Below, in pieces: positions 38,701 to 48,684 of a DNA stretch of 64,000 bases (positions are counted from its first letter, which is position 1; each line of letters begins with the position of its first letter). The notes beneath the pieces were generated by a model, which was not told the DNA's origin, did no database searches, and worked only from the letters and a program-made list of their open reading frames with translations. This stretch comes from Lepidonotus clava (Eukaryota; Annelida; Polychaeta; Phyllodocida; Polynoidae): assembly GCA_936440205.1 (NCBI GenBank), contig OW387139.1, positions 31,646,378-31,710,377 on the forward strand. The letters are read 5' to 3'. Both the position numbers and the translations under genes were made by a program.

Positions 38701-41700
38701 ACAACTATCAGTCTTCTTGAAGTATCACATTACGTACCGTGAAGAATTGGACAGCCACTGAAGTAATTAGAGAAAAGTTGTATATTGAGAGCTGCACTCA
38801 TCAGAATAAGTTTGAGGTTGCGATTTCTGGGGAGCAGGTCCCTCATACCAATCAACAAGAAGTCACTGAAACGATCACGCTCGTGTATTTCATCCTGAAA
38901 AAAAGGGGCAAATATTCCGATTAGAAAAAAAACAGCCTAGAGTTAACGTTTACATTACGCAGAAATCCCAAATAATTCTCCGACAAATTGAAAGGAACTT
39001 GAACATGTTTATTTTGACAATGAAAGCGAAACAGCTTTCTCCTGTAACCTTTATGGCATTCTATCATTAATGAGGTAAAAACTTCAATCATAGGGTAAGC
39101 TAAGACATCGCTCTTCCTACTCTCCTTTTGTATACATTTCCCCTTAACATTAAATACATTACTTGCATAAGCAAATTATTGCATTTTGAAAAAAGAAAAA
39201 GAAACAAATTCTCACCACGATGACGTGGGTGACAGTGGACATGGAGTTTTCCCCACCCATGAGTGTCCTCAGCAGCACGCCGTTGGTGCAGAAGGTAAGC
39301 AGGGTTTTCGGGGACACTCTGCTCTCCAGACGGATTTGGTAGCCCACCGTTTGGCCTATCTTCTCGCCACGTTCGGCCGCCACCCGCTCGGCCACTGACA
39401 GGGCTGACAGACGGCGGGGCTGGGTGCAGAGGATGCGGCACGGCTTACCCTGAGACTGAGCATCGTCCAGGATCATCTGAGGGACCTGGTATATGTAAAG
39501 AGAAGTACTGTTTTAATATTCTTTCCTTGATTTTATAATTTTGGTCCTTTTGAATTGGAGAGACTGCTTAAGACGCCAAAAGAAAATGACTTAGTGGTAC
39601 TAATTTGAGCGACTTTACTAATTATCCGCTAAAATGCAGTTAAATGAAGGGATATTACATTTAACTGCCCAGCACCATCATCTGGTTGTGCCATGCTACT
39701 GGACGCCAGATTTGTTTATATGATTCCACTCAAATTTTATACGTAAACATTCAGTATACATAGTAAGTAGGCATTGATGAATGTCAAATAAATAGAAACT
39801 GCCTTTGGTAAGCTACCTGTGTCGTCTTTCCCGAGCCTGTTTCACCCGAGATGAGGACGACCTTCTGGTCGTTGATGGCTTTCATTATCTCATCCTTCAA
39901 GGCGGAGATGGGCAGGGTCTGCCTGAAACTGCCCAATTCTGACGGCCCCCGGTTGGGCGGGACCTGCGGCACGCCCGTATTCAGTCTCCCTGTTGTTGTC
40001 TTATTCAGCTCCTTGTAAACTCCTGGAAATTTTTGAAAAGATTATAGGGTCACTTCAGCAAAAAATCTATAAATAGTGTGTATAGATTTTTAATCTGATT
40101 ATCATTTCATATTATCTGAAACACAAAAACACAGCTGCGGGGAAGGCGAAGCGGACATCATTGTTTCAACAGAATTTTCCAATGACATTCAAAAGTCATA
40201 CTACAGCTTTACAACCCGACTGCGTCATGCTATCAAAAGTGAGTCTTCAAAATAAATAGTCTACTTGTAGCCTAAGTACTGATACATCCCCAAAAGTGAG
40301 ATTTGGCAAATCCGTACCCTCGCTGTACTGGCCTCGCTCGGTCCTTGGCTGCAGGTCCTGTCGCTCCTTGTTGGTGATGGGGAATCGTTGTACTAGGGAC
40401 TGGATCTGGTGCCGCGAGTTGCGGGTTAAGTTGAAAACGGTCTCAGCCTGCACGGTGAGCGTGCCTGTCTTCTTTCTGATGGTCAAATATCTATTGGCGG
40501 CTTTTCTAAAGTAAAAATTAAGACATTACAGATATGATTAAAAAGTCTGCCTTCTTCAAGTTCAAGTAACAGTGTGTCGTAATTTGAATCTTGAGAGTAC
40601 AATTCTTTTATAAACTCTTATGGGGAATATGTCGACTAGTCCAGTTCACCGAATAAGCGTTTAGCATACACGATTTGATTCATCCCAGCATCTCGTTTTA
40701 CATTTAGTATTCTCACTGATTGTATCTGTATTACTTCATTTAAGAAAAGATGTGGCTAGGTGTTTCTCAGTTTCGATGCTACTGCAAAGTGCCTGGATCA
40801 AAGGATACAGTTGATTGGTGCTGCTTCAGCCTCCCCATGGCAACAGGACCATTGTGACATCACTCCCAGGGACCAATTGTGCCTAGGTCAGTCAAAGGGT
40901 GTTGCAACTCTGCAGTGGAGCAGGGTTACTGGGCTGGGTTTTGAGGGGGTGGAGGCCGGTTATCAACATGTTATATGAAAGCATATTACGGTAAAAACTT
41001 CTGGTTGTATGAACCATTTCAAGACAGAATAAAAACAGGTTTCTTACCCTTTACTTTTGGATGTTAGTCCCATTGACTGGCAGAGGCGATGAATGTATGC
41101 TCTTTCTGTCGTTGTCAAGGAACTTGGAAATTCAAGTTCTGAAAGGAAATGGTGAAACGAATTTAGAGGATACTGTTGAAGATAAAAGTGAACCATATGT
41201 CTAATAACTTACTCATCTTTATTATATCTAGCATAAGCATGCGAGATGATTAGATTACACTGGTCTATGCCGAGACTTCATGATAAAACTGTCATATAGC
41301 AATTCAAAGTTTTAATGATTGCAATGAAAACAAACTATTGATCCTCAGGTCATTGTTCATTTGTAGCATTAACTTTCCCTGAACCCGACAAATTTATATT
41401 AGCTATTATATTTTCAGTTGTCCAAGACTCAGAGGAAAGTCTGTGACTCTGAAAAATAGCCTGAATACAGACAACCTTGTAATTATCGGCCTTACCTTGC
41501 TGTTCTTCACTTAGTCGGAACCTCTCTAATGCCACATCAACAGCGATTTTGAGTTCTTCTCCGACGCAGATGTCCTGCGGTGGGCCATGACTGTGTTTCG
41601 TGGAGAAGTTTGACCCACTGTGATTACTCTGGGTACTTCCGACACTTGATGGTCTCGGCGAATCACTGGATGGAGGGTAGTTCATGGCGTTCCTCCTGTG

Positions 41701-44700
41701 AGTAATAAGGTAATGTTGCAATTACTGAAAACAAAACCGACAACCAAGAACTTCCTGAATTACAATTTTGGCAGTATATTTACTCGAAATCTATAACAGT
41801 CTTACTGGAAATGTGAGGCTTCGGAATTTCGCATTATAAAATGCAGTTTGGTGAAGGAACAAGAAGCAAATGACTATCAAAGTTCCGATCGTTGGAACGA
41901 TCGGTGTTCGCCCTTAACTAGAAATCAGAAATCTCATCATAGAGGTGGGGGGGGGGGGGGGAGGTCCCAGTAGTGTCCATTGGGCAGTGCAGCTGTCCCG
42001 GGCAGCTGTACACTCATTGGTCAACCTGGTTGACCAATAGGACTCCCTCCTATATCACTGTCCATGCGCCCAAGCAACTATGACCCCCCCCCCCCTCTCC
42101 TCCTCCCCCTACCCGGCCTTGCATACACTGACTGCCTAGACCCTGACTGCCTCCTACCTCTACCTGGCCAAGCATACCACCCGGCCGGTCACCCCCCCCC
42201 CCCCCCCCCCCCATGTTGAGTGGACTGTCAATGCCCCGGTCCCCTGCACCCACCCACCTGCAGGTGACTGTGGCTCAAGTACTGGTTATGTAACCCACTT
42301 CTGGCTTCTCAAACTGCACCCTGCCCCACCCCCACTCCTTGAACTGAGTTCAAGGAGTGGGGGTGGGGAGGGTGCAAGGGAGAGGCCTGCCCACTAAATT
42401 ACACTTGATGCACACTAATTGTCCTGCTTACAAATGCATGCCAGTGGACAAAGGCCTGTAGCTACTTGTATGTAAGATTGTGTAACCGGGCTATCAGATC
42501 AAAGCCCAAATAAGTACAAAAGACATGACTGATTGAGTGAGCCCTTCCCATAAGCTACAATACTAAAAACTATAATTAAGGGCTCACAAAAAAACAATTA
42601 CGTGGTCCCTACTGGACCAGCTTTGTTCACTAAACATATGCAATGGGTTATAATATTAATTTATATGTAATAAAACTCAAATTCACATGTAATAAAAAGA
42701 CAATTAATGTCAAGAGAATTTTTTTTTGTGTGTGGAAAATGTAGGAAACACTATCGAATTAAATTTCATTCAGAGGTTGGGTACGCAAGCATCCAATGGA
42801 ATGAATATTCTGGATAATAGATATGGTTGAAACTCAAAAAACGCCAGGTCAAAAATTGTTTGTTAATGGCGTTTTCATACATGGTAATTTTCATTTCAAG
42901 CTGTATAGTAAAGACAGAATTATTAGATAAAGTAAAGATAAAAAGAAAAACAAGGTTGTTATTTAGACAAAGAAAACACACTTATATACAGTCTCACTCT
43001 CAGTGTTGGAAATTAAGCTGCGCCCTGCATGCGCATTTTCACGGCCGCGTGCATGCTTTTTTTAAGGCATACATCCACAATGTGCACATTTTAAATAACC
43101 TATATAATAGCTACGTATTACTATATTAGGAGGATGCATTGACGATCAGGAGGGTACACTGACGAGTTTTCGGGTGCATAGCTTGAGGATGAGTGCATCC
43201 GGCGGGCACACAAAATATAAGCTTAATTTCCAACACTGACCCTCGGTGCACCAACAATCTTAAGGAAAAAGTAAATTAGGCAATTTGTGTATTTGCGCGT
43301 GGTAAACACACAAATTGCCTAATTTGCCTTTTCCTTAAGAATGTTGTTGCACTGCGGGTTAATATTCAATATTTCACATACTTTTTCAATATCTCTATGT
43401 ACATCAAAATTGTTTGCATAATTGCTATACTTGACCACAAAAGAGTCTTTAATATTTAATATCTGCTTGATTACATTAGGTGAGTATTTCATGTCTTGAT
43501 GTGTATTGCAGAATTGACCAGAGGTCATTGCAAGCTTTTTTCCCTTGTAACTATGATATCTACAGTCCTGAGGGCAGTTACAGTCTGTATGTAATCTGGG
43601 GAATATGGTTCGGATTTCGGGGGAGAAGATCTCTTGTAGGTAGTTGTATATGATTTAGTCTTCTTACAGACATATCTATTTGGCATTACACTTTTTCTTT
43701 GATTTCTTTCATCAAAAAATTTTGAATGTACATATCCTGGAGTCTTCTTTGGTTTGGAAACAATATAAGAGTAATTTGAAGAGCAAAGGGTTATAATATA
43801 TGGTGTCCAGTGTATATGAAAAATATTTTGAACTGCCAGACAGTATGTTCTACGTTCATAGGCTTATAATCGGACATCCTTATATTCATACACTCCTATA
43901 AATAATATATTCATGGTCGGACATTTTGAACATAGTATACCATTATTTTCATATTTCTGCCAGACAATATGTCAGATGTTTTAGGGCTAGGTGTTGGACA
44001 TTGGTGCTAAAACGTCGGACGTGTCCGGCAAAAATGACGTTTTCAAAAACACTGTCAGTGATCATAATATATGATGTATATGATATTGTTAGACTTTTGA
44101 AGCATGGGGGAATTCTTTTCAATTTGGCTCTTAAAATTGATTCTCTTTTAATAGTCAAACTGGTTGTAACTGAAAACAAATCCTAGCAAGAGCATAGACC
44201 TTTCCTTGTTGATCTTCATCATAGCCTCTTTTTCTTTTCAACCTGATGTTATGTACCCCAATACGCACCCTACTAGGGTTCCCACACTTTAAAAAAAACA
44301 TCATTTTAAGACCTTTTTAAGACCTATTTCCGACCAAAAATCAGCAAATTTGGGCCTTCTCGACAACCCAATGAGAAAGAAGGTCTTATTCCTTATACAA
44401 GGTCCAACACTATGAAATGAAAATGAAATAACCTACGGGTTGTGTACGAATTCATAGAAGGATGAGTTGTTGTAAGACAACAAATAGGTCGCCATAAGAC
44501 TTTATTTTTCAATTTTAAATATAAATTTTTTCAATTCTGTGATGTTCAGAGGATGTTAAATGACCTTACGAGACCTGATGAGACTTGATTAGACTGTGTG
44601 AGACCTCATGAGCTTGACAACCAACCCACCTTAACAACCAACCTTGACCAGCCCACCTTGACCAACCTCCACTTGACCAACCTCCCCTTGACCAACCCCG

Positions 44701-47178
44701 CCTTGACCAACCCTGCCTTGACCAACCCTGCCTTGACCAACCCTGCTTTGACCAACCCTGCCTTGACCAACCCAACCCCACCTTGACCAACCCAACCCCA
44801 TCTTGACCAACCCAACCCCACCTTGACCAACCCTACCTTGACCAACCCAACCCCACCTTGACCAACCATACCTTGATCAACCCAACCCCACCTTGACCAA
44901 CCCCACCTTGACCAACCCAACCCCACCTTGACCAACCAAACCCCATCTTGACCAACCAAACCCCATCTTGACCAACCCAACCACACGTTGACCAACCCAA
45001 CCCTACTTTGACCAACCCTACTTTGACCAACCCAACCCCACCTTGACCAACCATACCTTGATCAACCCAACCCCATCTTGACCAACCCTACCTTGACCAA
45101 CCCAACCACACCTTGACCAACCCAACCCCATCTTGACCAACCAAACCCCATCTTGACCAACCTAACCCCACCTTGACCAACCCAACCCAACCCACCCCAC
45201 CTTGACCAACCCAACCCCATCTTGACCAACCCAACTCTACCTTGACCAACCCAACCCACCCCACCTTGACCAACCCAACCCCATCTTGACCAACCCCAGC
45301 TCACCTTGACCAACCCCACCTTGACCAACCCTACCTTGACCAACCCCACCTTGACCAACCCCACCCTACCTTCACCAACCCCACCTTGACCAACCCAACC
45401 CCACCTTGACCAACCCCACTCTACCTCCACCAACCCCACCTTGACCAACACAACCCAGAGGATGTTAAATGACCTTACGAGACCTGATGAGACTTGATTA
45501 GACTGTGTGAGACCTCATGAGCTTGACAACCAACCCACCTTAACAACCAACCTTGACCAGCCCACCTTGACCAACCTCCACTTGACCAACCCAACCCCAC
45601 CTTGACCAACCCCACTCTACCTCCACCAACCCCACCTTGACCAACACAACCCAGAGGATGTTAAATGACCTTACGAGACCCCACCTTGACCACCCACCCC
45701 ACCTTGACCAAACCCACCCTGACCAAACCCATCCCACCTTGACCAACCCCACCTTACCAACCCCACCTTGATCAATCCACCCCACCTCGACCAACCTCAC
45801 CTTGACCAACCCAACCCGACCTTGACCAACCCAACCCCACCTTGATCAACCCCACCTTGACCAACCCCACTCTACCTTGACCAACCCCACCTTGATCAAC
45901 CCCACCCCACCTTGACCAGCCCAACCTTGACCAGCCCTACCTCGACCAATCCATCCCACTTTGATCAACCCCACCTTGACCAACCCAACCCCATCTTGAC
46001 CAACCCAACCCCACTCCTGATCAATCTCCAATCATCATTTGGTCATTTATGGACGATCCTCACCCTGTTATGACTTTTGCCAAGTTTTGGTTTCACTTTC
46101 AGGAGTGCAAGACAAAAAACATGCTTCCGGTACCGTTTTCATCACTCTCCATAGCCTTACTGTTACAGTGTCGGAAATTAAGCTGCACCCTGCACCCGGC
46201 GCGCACATTTTCGCGGCCGGGTGCGCAATTTTTTGAGGTGTGTGCCCACAATGTGCACCCCTTTAATAATTTATATAATTGCTATTTATTAGGAGGGTGC
46301 ATGGACCAAATTTCGGGTGCATAGCTTCAGGAATCATGCACCCGATGGGTGCAAAAGATAAATGCTTAATTTCCGACACTGCCTTACCTTGGGAAAAGCT
46401 ACAATCTCCGAACGGATCCAGGCTAATTTCATAGGCGAATCTCATGAGAAAGCAGTGACCCCTATGGGCCCCTATGATATTTTGCGAGGGTTGAGTGAAA
46501 GAATCCAGATTCAATTTAAGACCTGCTGCTAGAAAAATTAAAGTTTAAGACTTTCTGAAGGCCTTAAATTTAATCAAATCGAGCTGGATGGGAACCCTGC
46601 CCTCCCTCCTTGTGAAGTTGTCATACCTGGAAGTCTCAACCTCCCCCCCTCCACATTCCCTGGGCCGGGCAGGGCCTGGCTATAGCCTATGCTGCATGAC
46701 GTCATTTATGGACGACCATCACCCTGTTATGACTTTTGCCAAGTTTTGGTTTCACTTTCAGGAGTGCAAGACAAAAAAAAATCTTGTAATATATAGACCA
46801 AATGTCTAAGTCTGGAGAAGATTTTAGGATATCTTCCAAAATTATAATAGATCTACCTTTACTATGTTACACCCTTATAGTATGAACTGAGTAAACACTC
46901 TAATTATGTAAACAATCTCCTGAGGTAAGTTGTAACTTGAGTGATTGACACTGACACTGAGAATGAGAGTGAGGGCCAGAGAGTGTGACAGTTCACGACC
47001 GTCTGCCTGAGATTGTAACCAAAGACATGTGTTGATTTCATGTAACGAATGAATTTTCTATGACAGACCATTCTAAATATACGAACCGTGGCATGTTTGG
47101 GCCCTGATGCTTTGAATTTTGTGAAGAATGGCCAATATTGTTCATACGGTTGTTGCTATTCCCACCGCGAGCCGCCAT
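35614..47178 (-). CDS. YTHDC2-like m6A reader/DEAH-box RNA helicase, N-terminal half
   Basis: Thirteen exons read right to left: 47178-47087, 41695-41496, 41138-41048, 40505-40318, 40022-39817, 39485-39216, 38894-38738, 38412-38358, 37893-37841, 37493-37372, 36851-36716, 36357-36165 and 35792-35614. All junctions are GT/AG with consistent phase, giving 647 codons. Order of parts: a Ser/Asn-rich start, an R3H domain (about 80-150), the N-terminal helicase lobe with [10 protein letters not shown] (250-259), TQPRR, DEIH (350-353) and MSAA, then an acidic linker and an ankyrin insert (about 525-588, [20 protein letters not shown]). That ankyrin insert is the hallmark of YTHDC2, a 3'-5' RNA helicase that binds m6A and acts in meiosis. 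Vertebrate proteins have about 1,430 residues. Here the second lobe, HA2, OB fold and YTH domain are absent and the last exon ends at a donor, so the gene is incomplete in the window. Confidence 0.95.
36165..36357 (-). CDS. YTHDC2 exon 12: ankyrin repeats
   Basis: Phase 1 to 2, donor GTGAGT. It encodes two ankyrin-like repeats ([19 protein letters not shown] and [19 protein letters not shown]), the insert that separates YTHDC2 from other DEAH helicases. Confidence 0.95.
36716..36851 (-). CDS. YTHDC2 exon 11: pre-ankyrin segment
   Basis: Phase 0 to 1. It encodes [15 protein letters not shown] and [14 protein letters not shown], closely matching the conserved segment before the ankyrin repeats in vertebrate YTHDC2. 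Confidence 0.94.
37129..37156. repeat. GTT microsatellite
   Basis: About nine GTT units, in the intron between YTHDC2 exons 10 and 11. A G10 run follows at about 37171. Confidence 0.9.
37372..37493 (-). CDS. YTHDC2 exon 10: charged linker
   Basis: Phase 1 to 0, donor GTTTGT. It encodes a Lys/Glu-rich, low-conservation linker ([18 protein letters not shown]) between the first helicase lobe and the ankyrin insert. Confidence 0.88.
37753..37790. repeat. G-rich tract, possible G-quadruplex
   Basis: Four runs of G (four to ten bases) separated by single T or A, on the strand opposite to the YTHDC2 transcript, 51 bp past the end of exon 9 in intron 9. Confidence 0.8.
37841..37893 (-). CDS. YTHDC2 exon 9
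   Basis: Phase 2 to 1, 53 bp, donor GTAAGG. It encodes [17 protein letters not shown], matching the GYTNKEM-KYKKE segment of the vertebrate protein. Confidence 0.9.
38358..38412 (-). CDS. YTHDC2 exon 8
   Basis: Phase 1 to 2, 55 bp, donor GTAAGT. It encodes [16 protein letters not shown], matching the GRPFEVKEMFLEDIL strand after the first helicase lobe. Confidence 0.9.
38738..38894 (-). CDS. YTHDC2 exon 7: DEIH box and motif III
   Basis: Phase 0 to 1. It opens with [14 protein letters not shown], helicase motif II, where vertebrates have [14 protein letters not shown] supplies motif III. It ends in SGCPILH. Confidence 0.95.
39216..39485 (-). CDS. YTHDC2 exon 6: helicase motifs Ia and Ib
   Basis: Exactly 90 codons, phase 0 to 0. 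It encodes [49 protein letters not shown] and TVTHVIV, the most conserved part of the gene. Confidence 0.97.
39817..40022 (-). CDS. YTHDC2 exon 5: Walker A
   Basis: Phase 1 to 0, donor GTAGCT. It encodes [18 protein letters not shown] and the nucleotide-binding loop [10 protein letters not shown] at the exon end. Confidence 0.96.
40318..40505 (-). CDS. YTHDC2 exon 4: R3H-adjacent region
   Basis: Phase 2 to 1, donor GTACGG. It encodes [12 protein letters not shown], a [17 protein letters not shown] stretch and LQPRTERG, all close to vertebrate YTHDC2. Confidence 0.95.
41048..41138 (-). CDS. YTHDC2 exon 3: R3H motif
   Basis: Phase 1 to 2. It encodes [20 protein letters not shown], including the Arg-x3-His pattern of the R3H domain, then GLTSKSKG. 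Confidence 0.95.
41496..41695 (-). CDS. YTHDC2 exon 2
   Basis: Acceptor ACTCACAG, donor GTAAGG, phase 2 to 1. It encodes a Ser/Pro-rich head and then [20 protein letters not shown], matching the conserved vertebrate N-terminus. A Met at 41685 could be an alternative start if exon 1 is untranslated. Confidence 0.93.
41885..41904. repeat. Short palindrome
   Basis: Exact 9-bp arms CCGATCGTT and AACGATCGG are separated by two G bases. Confidence 0.75.
41947..41961. repeat. Poly-G tract
   Basis: Fifteen G bases inside YTHDC2 intron 1. Confidence 0.9.
42016..42038. repeat. 11-bp-arm palindrome
   Basis: ATTGGTCAACC and its exact reverse complement flank a single T. Its core GGTTGACCAA resembles the TTGACCAACC unit of the minisatellite 2.6 kb away. 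Confidence 0.75.
42192..42212. repeat. Poly-C tract
   Basis: Twenty-one C bases, opposite in strand sense to the poly-G tract 230 bp to its left. Confidence 0.9.
42315..42376. repeat. 62-bp near-perfect palindrome
   Basis: Core arms of 22 bp at 42324-42345 and 42347-42368 are exact reverse complements around one G. Eight more paired bases (TGCACCCT/AGGGTGCA) extend the stem outward past a single bulged G at 42323. It may be a foldback element or a cruciform-prone inverted duplication. Confidence 0.9.
43001..43238. mobile_element. MITE family A, copy 1
   Basis: A 238-bp element with perfect 18-bp terminal inverted repeats CAGTGTTGGAAATTAAGC. It shares its interior with the copy at 46166-46381 (CCTGCA, CACAATGTGCAC, ATAGCTT-AGGA). 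It has no coding capacity, and the target duplication is unclear. Confidence 0.9.
43239..43362. repeat. Foldback abutting MITE A
   Basis: Arms of about 50 bp with small differences (inner halves 43259-43290 and 43308-43339) enclose a 17-base loop. The left arm starts at the base after MITE A ends. Confidence 0.85.
43808..44054. mobile_element. MITE family B, copy 1
   Basis: A 247-bp repeat that begins CAGTGTATATGAAAA and ends TTTTCAAAAACACTG, imperfect terminal inverted repeats. It is about 80% or more alike by eye to the copy at 48472-48684. Both contain TTCATAGGCTTATAATCGGA and CGTCNGACRTGTCCGGCAAA-like segments. Confidence 0.85.
44613..46015. repeat. TTGACCAACC minisatellite with higher-order duplication
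   Basis: Roughly 1.4 kb of short variable units built on CCTTGACCAACC, often CCTTGACCAACCCAACCCCA of about 20 bp. A flank segment that starts CAGAGGATGTTAAATGACC at 44547, just left of the array, recurs inside it at 45456 and in part at 45652. The array therefore grew partly by copying blocks that include its own edge. Confidence 0.92.
46043..46119. repeat. 77-bp dispersed repeat, copy 1
   Basis: A segment beginning TCATTTATGGACGAT and ending GCAAGACAAAAA lies inside the hAT-like element. It is almost identical to the copy at 46702-46780 just outside it. Confidence 0.88.
46166..46381. mobile_element. MITE family A, copy 2
   Basis: A 216-bp copy with perfect 18-bp terminal inverted repeats CAGTGTCGGAAATTAAGC, one base different from copy 1. 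CCTTAC occurs near the left end (46155-46160) and directly right (46382-46387) and may mark the target duplication, though the left one is five bases away. Confidence 0.9.
46702..46780. repeat. 77-bp dispersed repeat, copy 2
   Basis: Near-identical partner of 46043-46119, about 100 bp outside the right end of the hAT-like element. Confidence 0.88.
47087..47178 (-). CDS. Proposed YTHDC2 exon 1
   Basis: The minus strand reads [20 protein letters not shown] and then PNMP, ending CCACG before GTTCGT. Length 92 gives phase 2, which fits exon 2 exactly and restores an Arg codon. The start lies within a YY1-type AAAATGGCGGC. The donor is weak and the residues are not conserved, so this rests on phase, spacing and promoter context. 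Confidence 0.55.
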
Positions 47179-47181
47179 TTT
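47171..47181 (-). promoter_or_regulatory. YY1-like site at YTHDC2 start
   Basis: AAAATGGCGGC on the minus strand matches the YY1 consensus often found just inside the first exon of housekeeping genes, with its ATG as start codon. A CpG-rich stretch extends upstream to about 47840. Confidence 0.5.
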
Positions 47182-47532
47182 GAAGCAGCAGAACGACGGA
47201 AGGGAACCGAAAGGGGCAGCTCGACTTGTTAAAAGCTGTTATTTTCGTCCATCAAAGCTGAACAACTTCGAATCTGAATTAAACTACTGAATAACTTTTT
47301 TGCTCATCAGTTGTACATACTATTTCGAAACTATTGCTCATAAAGTAATCACAGTCGAAACAAAGATGGAATATCCCAATTCCGAGCAGACGATCCATCT
47401 TTTCTCATAACTCGTTAGTTAGTGTTTTCACCACCAGATGGCTTCTGAATTAGCCTGGTTCCCGGGCCCACTAAGCAAAGCGTTAGTACTGGGCCCGGTA
47501 TCACGTAATGAAAACAGCGCGGACAGCGCGCG

Positions 47533-47659
47533 GCGTTATCTACCGGAGCGCCCCGCGTCGCTGTAAATCGAGTGTGCCGAGACAGAGTGTGTCCGCGTTG
47601 CGTTATCTACCAGAGCGTCCCGCGTCGCTCTGAATCGAGTGAACCGGTACAGAATGTCC
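47533..47659. repeat. 67-bp CpG-rich tandem duplication
   Basis: Two diverged units that start GCGTTATCTACC at 47533 and 47600 and share CCGCGTCGCT and AATCGAGTG. They lie about 350-480 bp upstream of the proposed YTHDC2 start. Confidence 0.85.
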
Positions 47660-48471
47660 AAATTAGTGTGAGATTGCATGCGCGGACCCCGTTGCAAGCG
47701 AAACGGGTGTGCTCTGGTGCGCGCAGACACCGTTACAACGTTTAGACGATACCGGGGCCACTATGCGTTAGCGGTCGGCCCCGGCAACCAGGGTACTTCT
47801 GAATGGGCCCTTTCGCGCCTCGGCCTTCGCTCCCCAAGACTGTCAAATCATAGCAAGTCCTCAGGGGTATACTCATCTTTGAACACAGTTAAGCTGTATT
47901 TGATCTTTATATTTCAGTATAGAAACATCTGAACGATGCAACCAATAAAATTATGTACATTATGAACGTAAATAACCCATCCATCATAATTTTGTAGACG
48001 TTTCAAACCTTCCTTCCTTTCCCATTTCTATTTTGAAAGGTTTTGGTAGATGCACCACCTCAGATCCACCCAAGCACTTTATTTGCCTTGGGTCGGTGGG
48101 CTCACAATTTTAGACCCTTTGTCCCAGTTTAATTCCATCCAGAATTTTTATCCAGGCTAAATGGAGACGGCAACAAAGAGGAGCTATTCTTTCAGGCTAG
48201 CTGTCTAATAGTTTGGCAGCGAATCTTAAAAAGGGTAAAAGTCGCACATTTCGCAGCATTTTTCGGGGACTTATTGCACCTACTAGCCTCAAAAGGCTGT
48301 CAGAATGGCGTGAACACAGCGCAAAAAAAAAAAACGGTCGTCAAAAACTTGAGAATTGAACGCGAAAAGCATAGTCCAGTCCACCTATTGCCTACTCTGG
48401 TACCCTGGCCTACCCGTTGGTCTTAGATATGGAGAGCATCGGAATACCATGGGGAAACAGTGTACCTATTG

Positions 48472-48684
48472 CAGTGTATATGAAAAACACTTTGAACTGC
48501 CGGACTGACGTTCATAGGCTTATAATCGGACATCCTTATATTCTTGGCCAAACATTTTAAACATAGTATACTATTATTTTCATATTTCTACCGGACAATA
48601 TGTCCGATGTTTTAGGGCCATGTATCGGACATTGGTGCCAAAACGTCAGACATGTCCGGCAAAAAGAAATTTTTAATATCACTG
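48472..48684. mobile_element. MITE family B, copy 2
   Basis: A 213-bp copy in the same orientation as 43808-44054, lacking about 35 bp of its middle. It ends ATATCACTG. Confidence 0.82.

Larger units (their letters stand above)
44274..46599. mobile_element. hAT-like non-autonomous element carrying a minisatellite
   Basis: Ends are TAGGGTTCCCA (44274-44284) and the reverse complement of CAGGGTTCCCA (46589-46599), 10 of 11 bases matching, with TTTAAGACC subterminal repeats on both sides. Such CAGGGTTCCC ends with AAGACC motifs are common in hAT-derived elements. No transposase is seen. The interior holds the 1.4-kb minisatellite and a family-A MITE. An 8-bp target duplication was not confirmed. 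Confidence 0.65.
41696..47086 (-). other. YTHDC2 intron 1, repeat-filled
   Basis: The 5.4 kb between the proposed first exon and exon 2 hold poly-G/C tracts, three palindromes, a foldback, three complete MITE copies, a hAT-like element and a 1.4-kb minisatellite. Long minus-strand frames across the minisatellite are by-products of its periodicity. Confidence 0.7.

Noticed and set aside
44606-45809. Long minus-strand frames reading Gly-Trp-Ser-Arg repeats
   Set aside because: They are translations of the TTGACCAACC minisatellite. Several frames are open at once and none has splice or start context.
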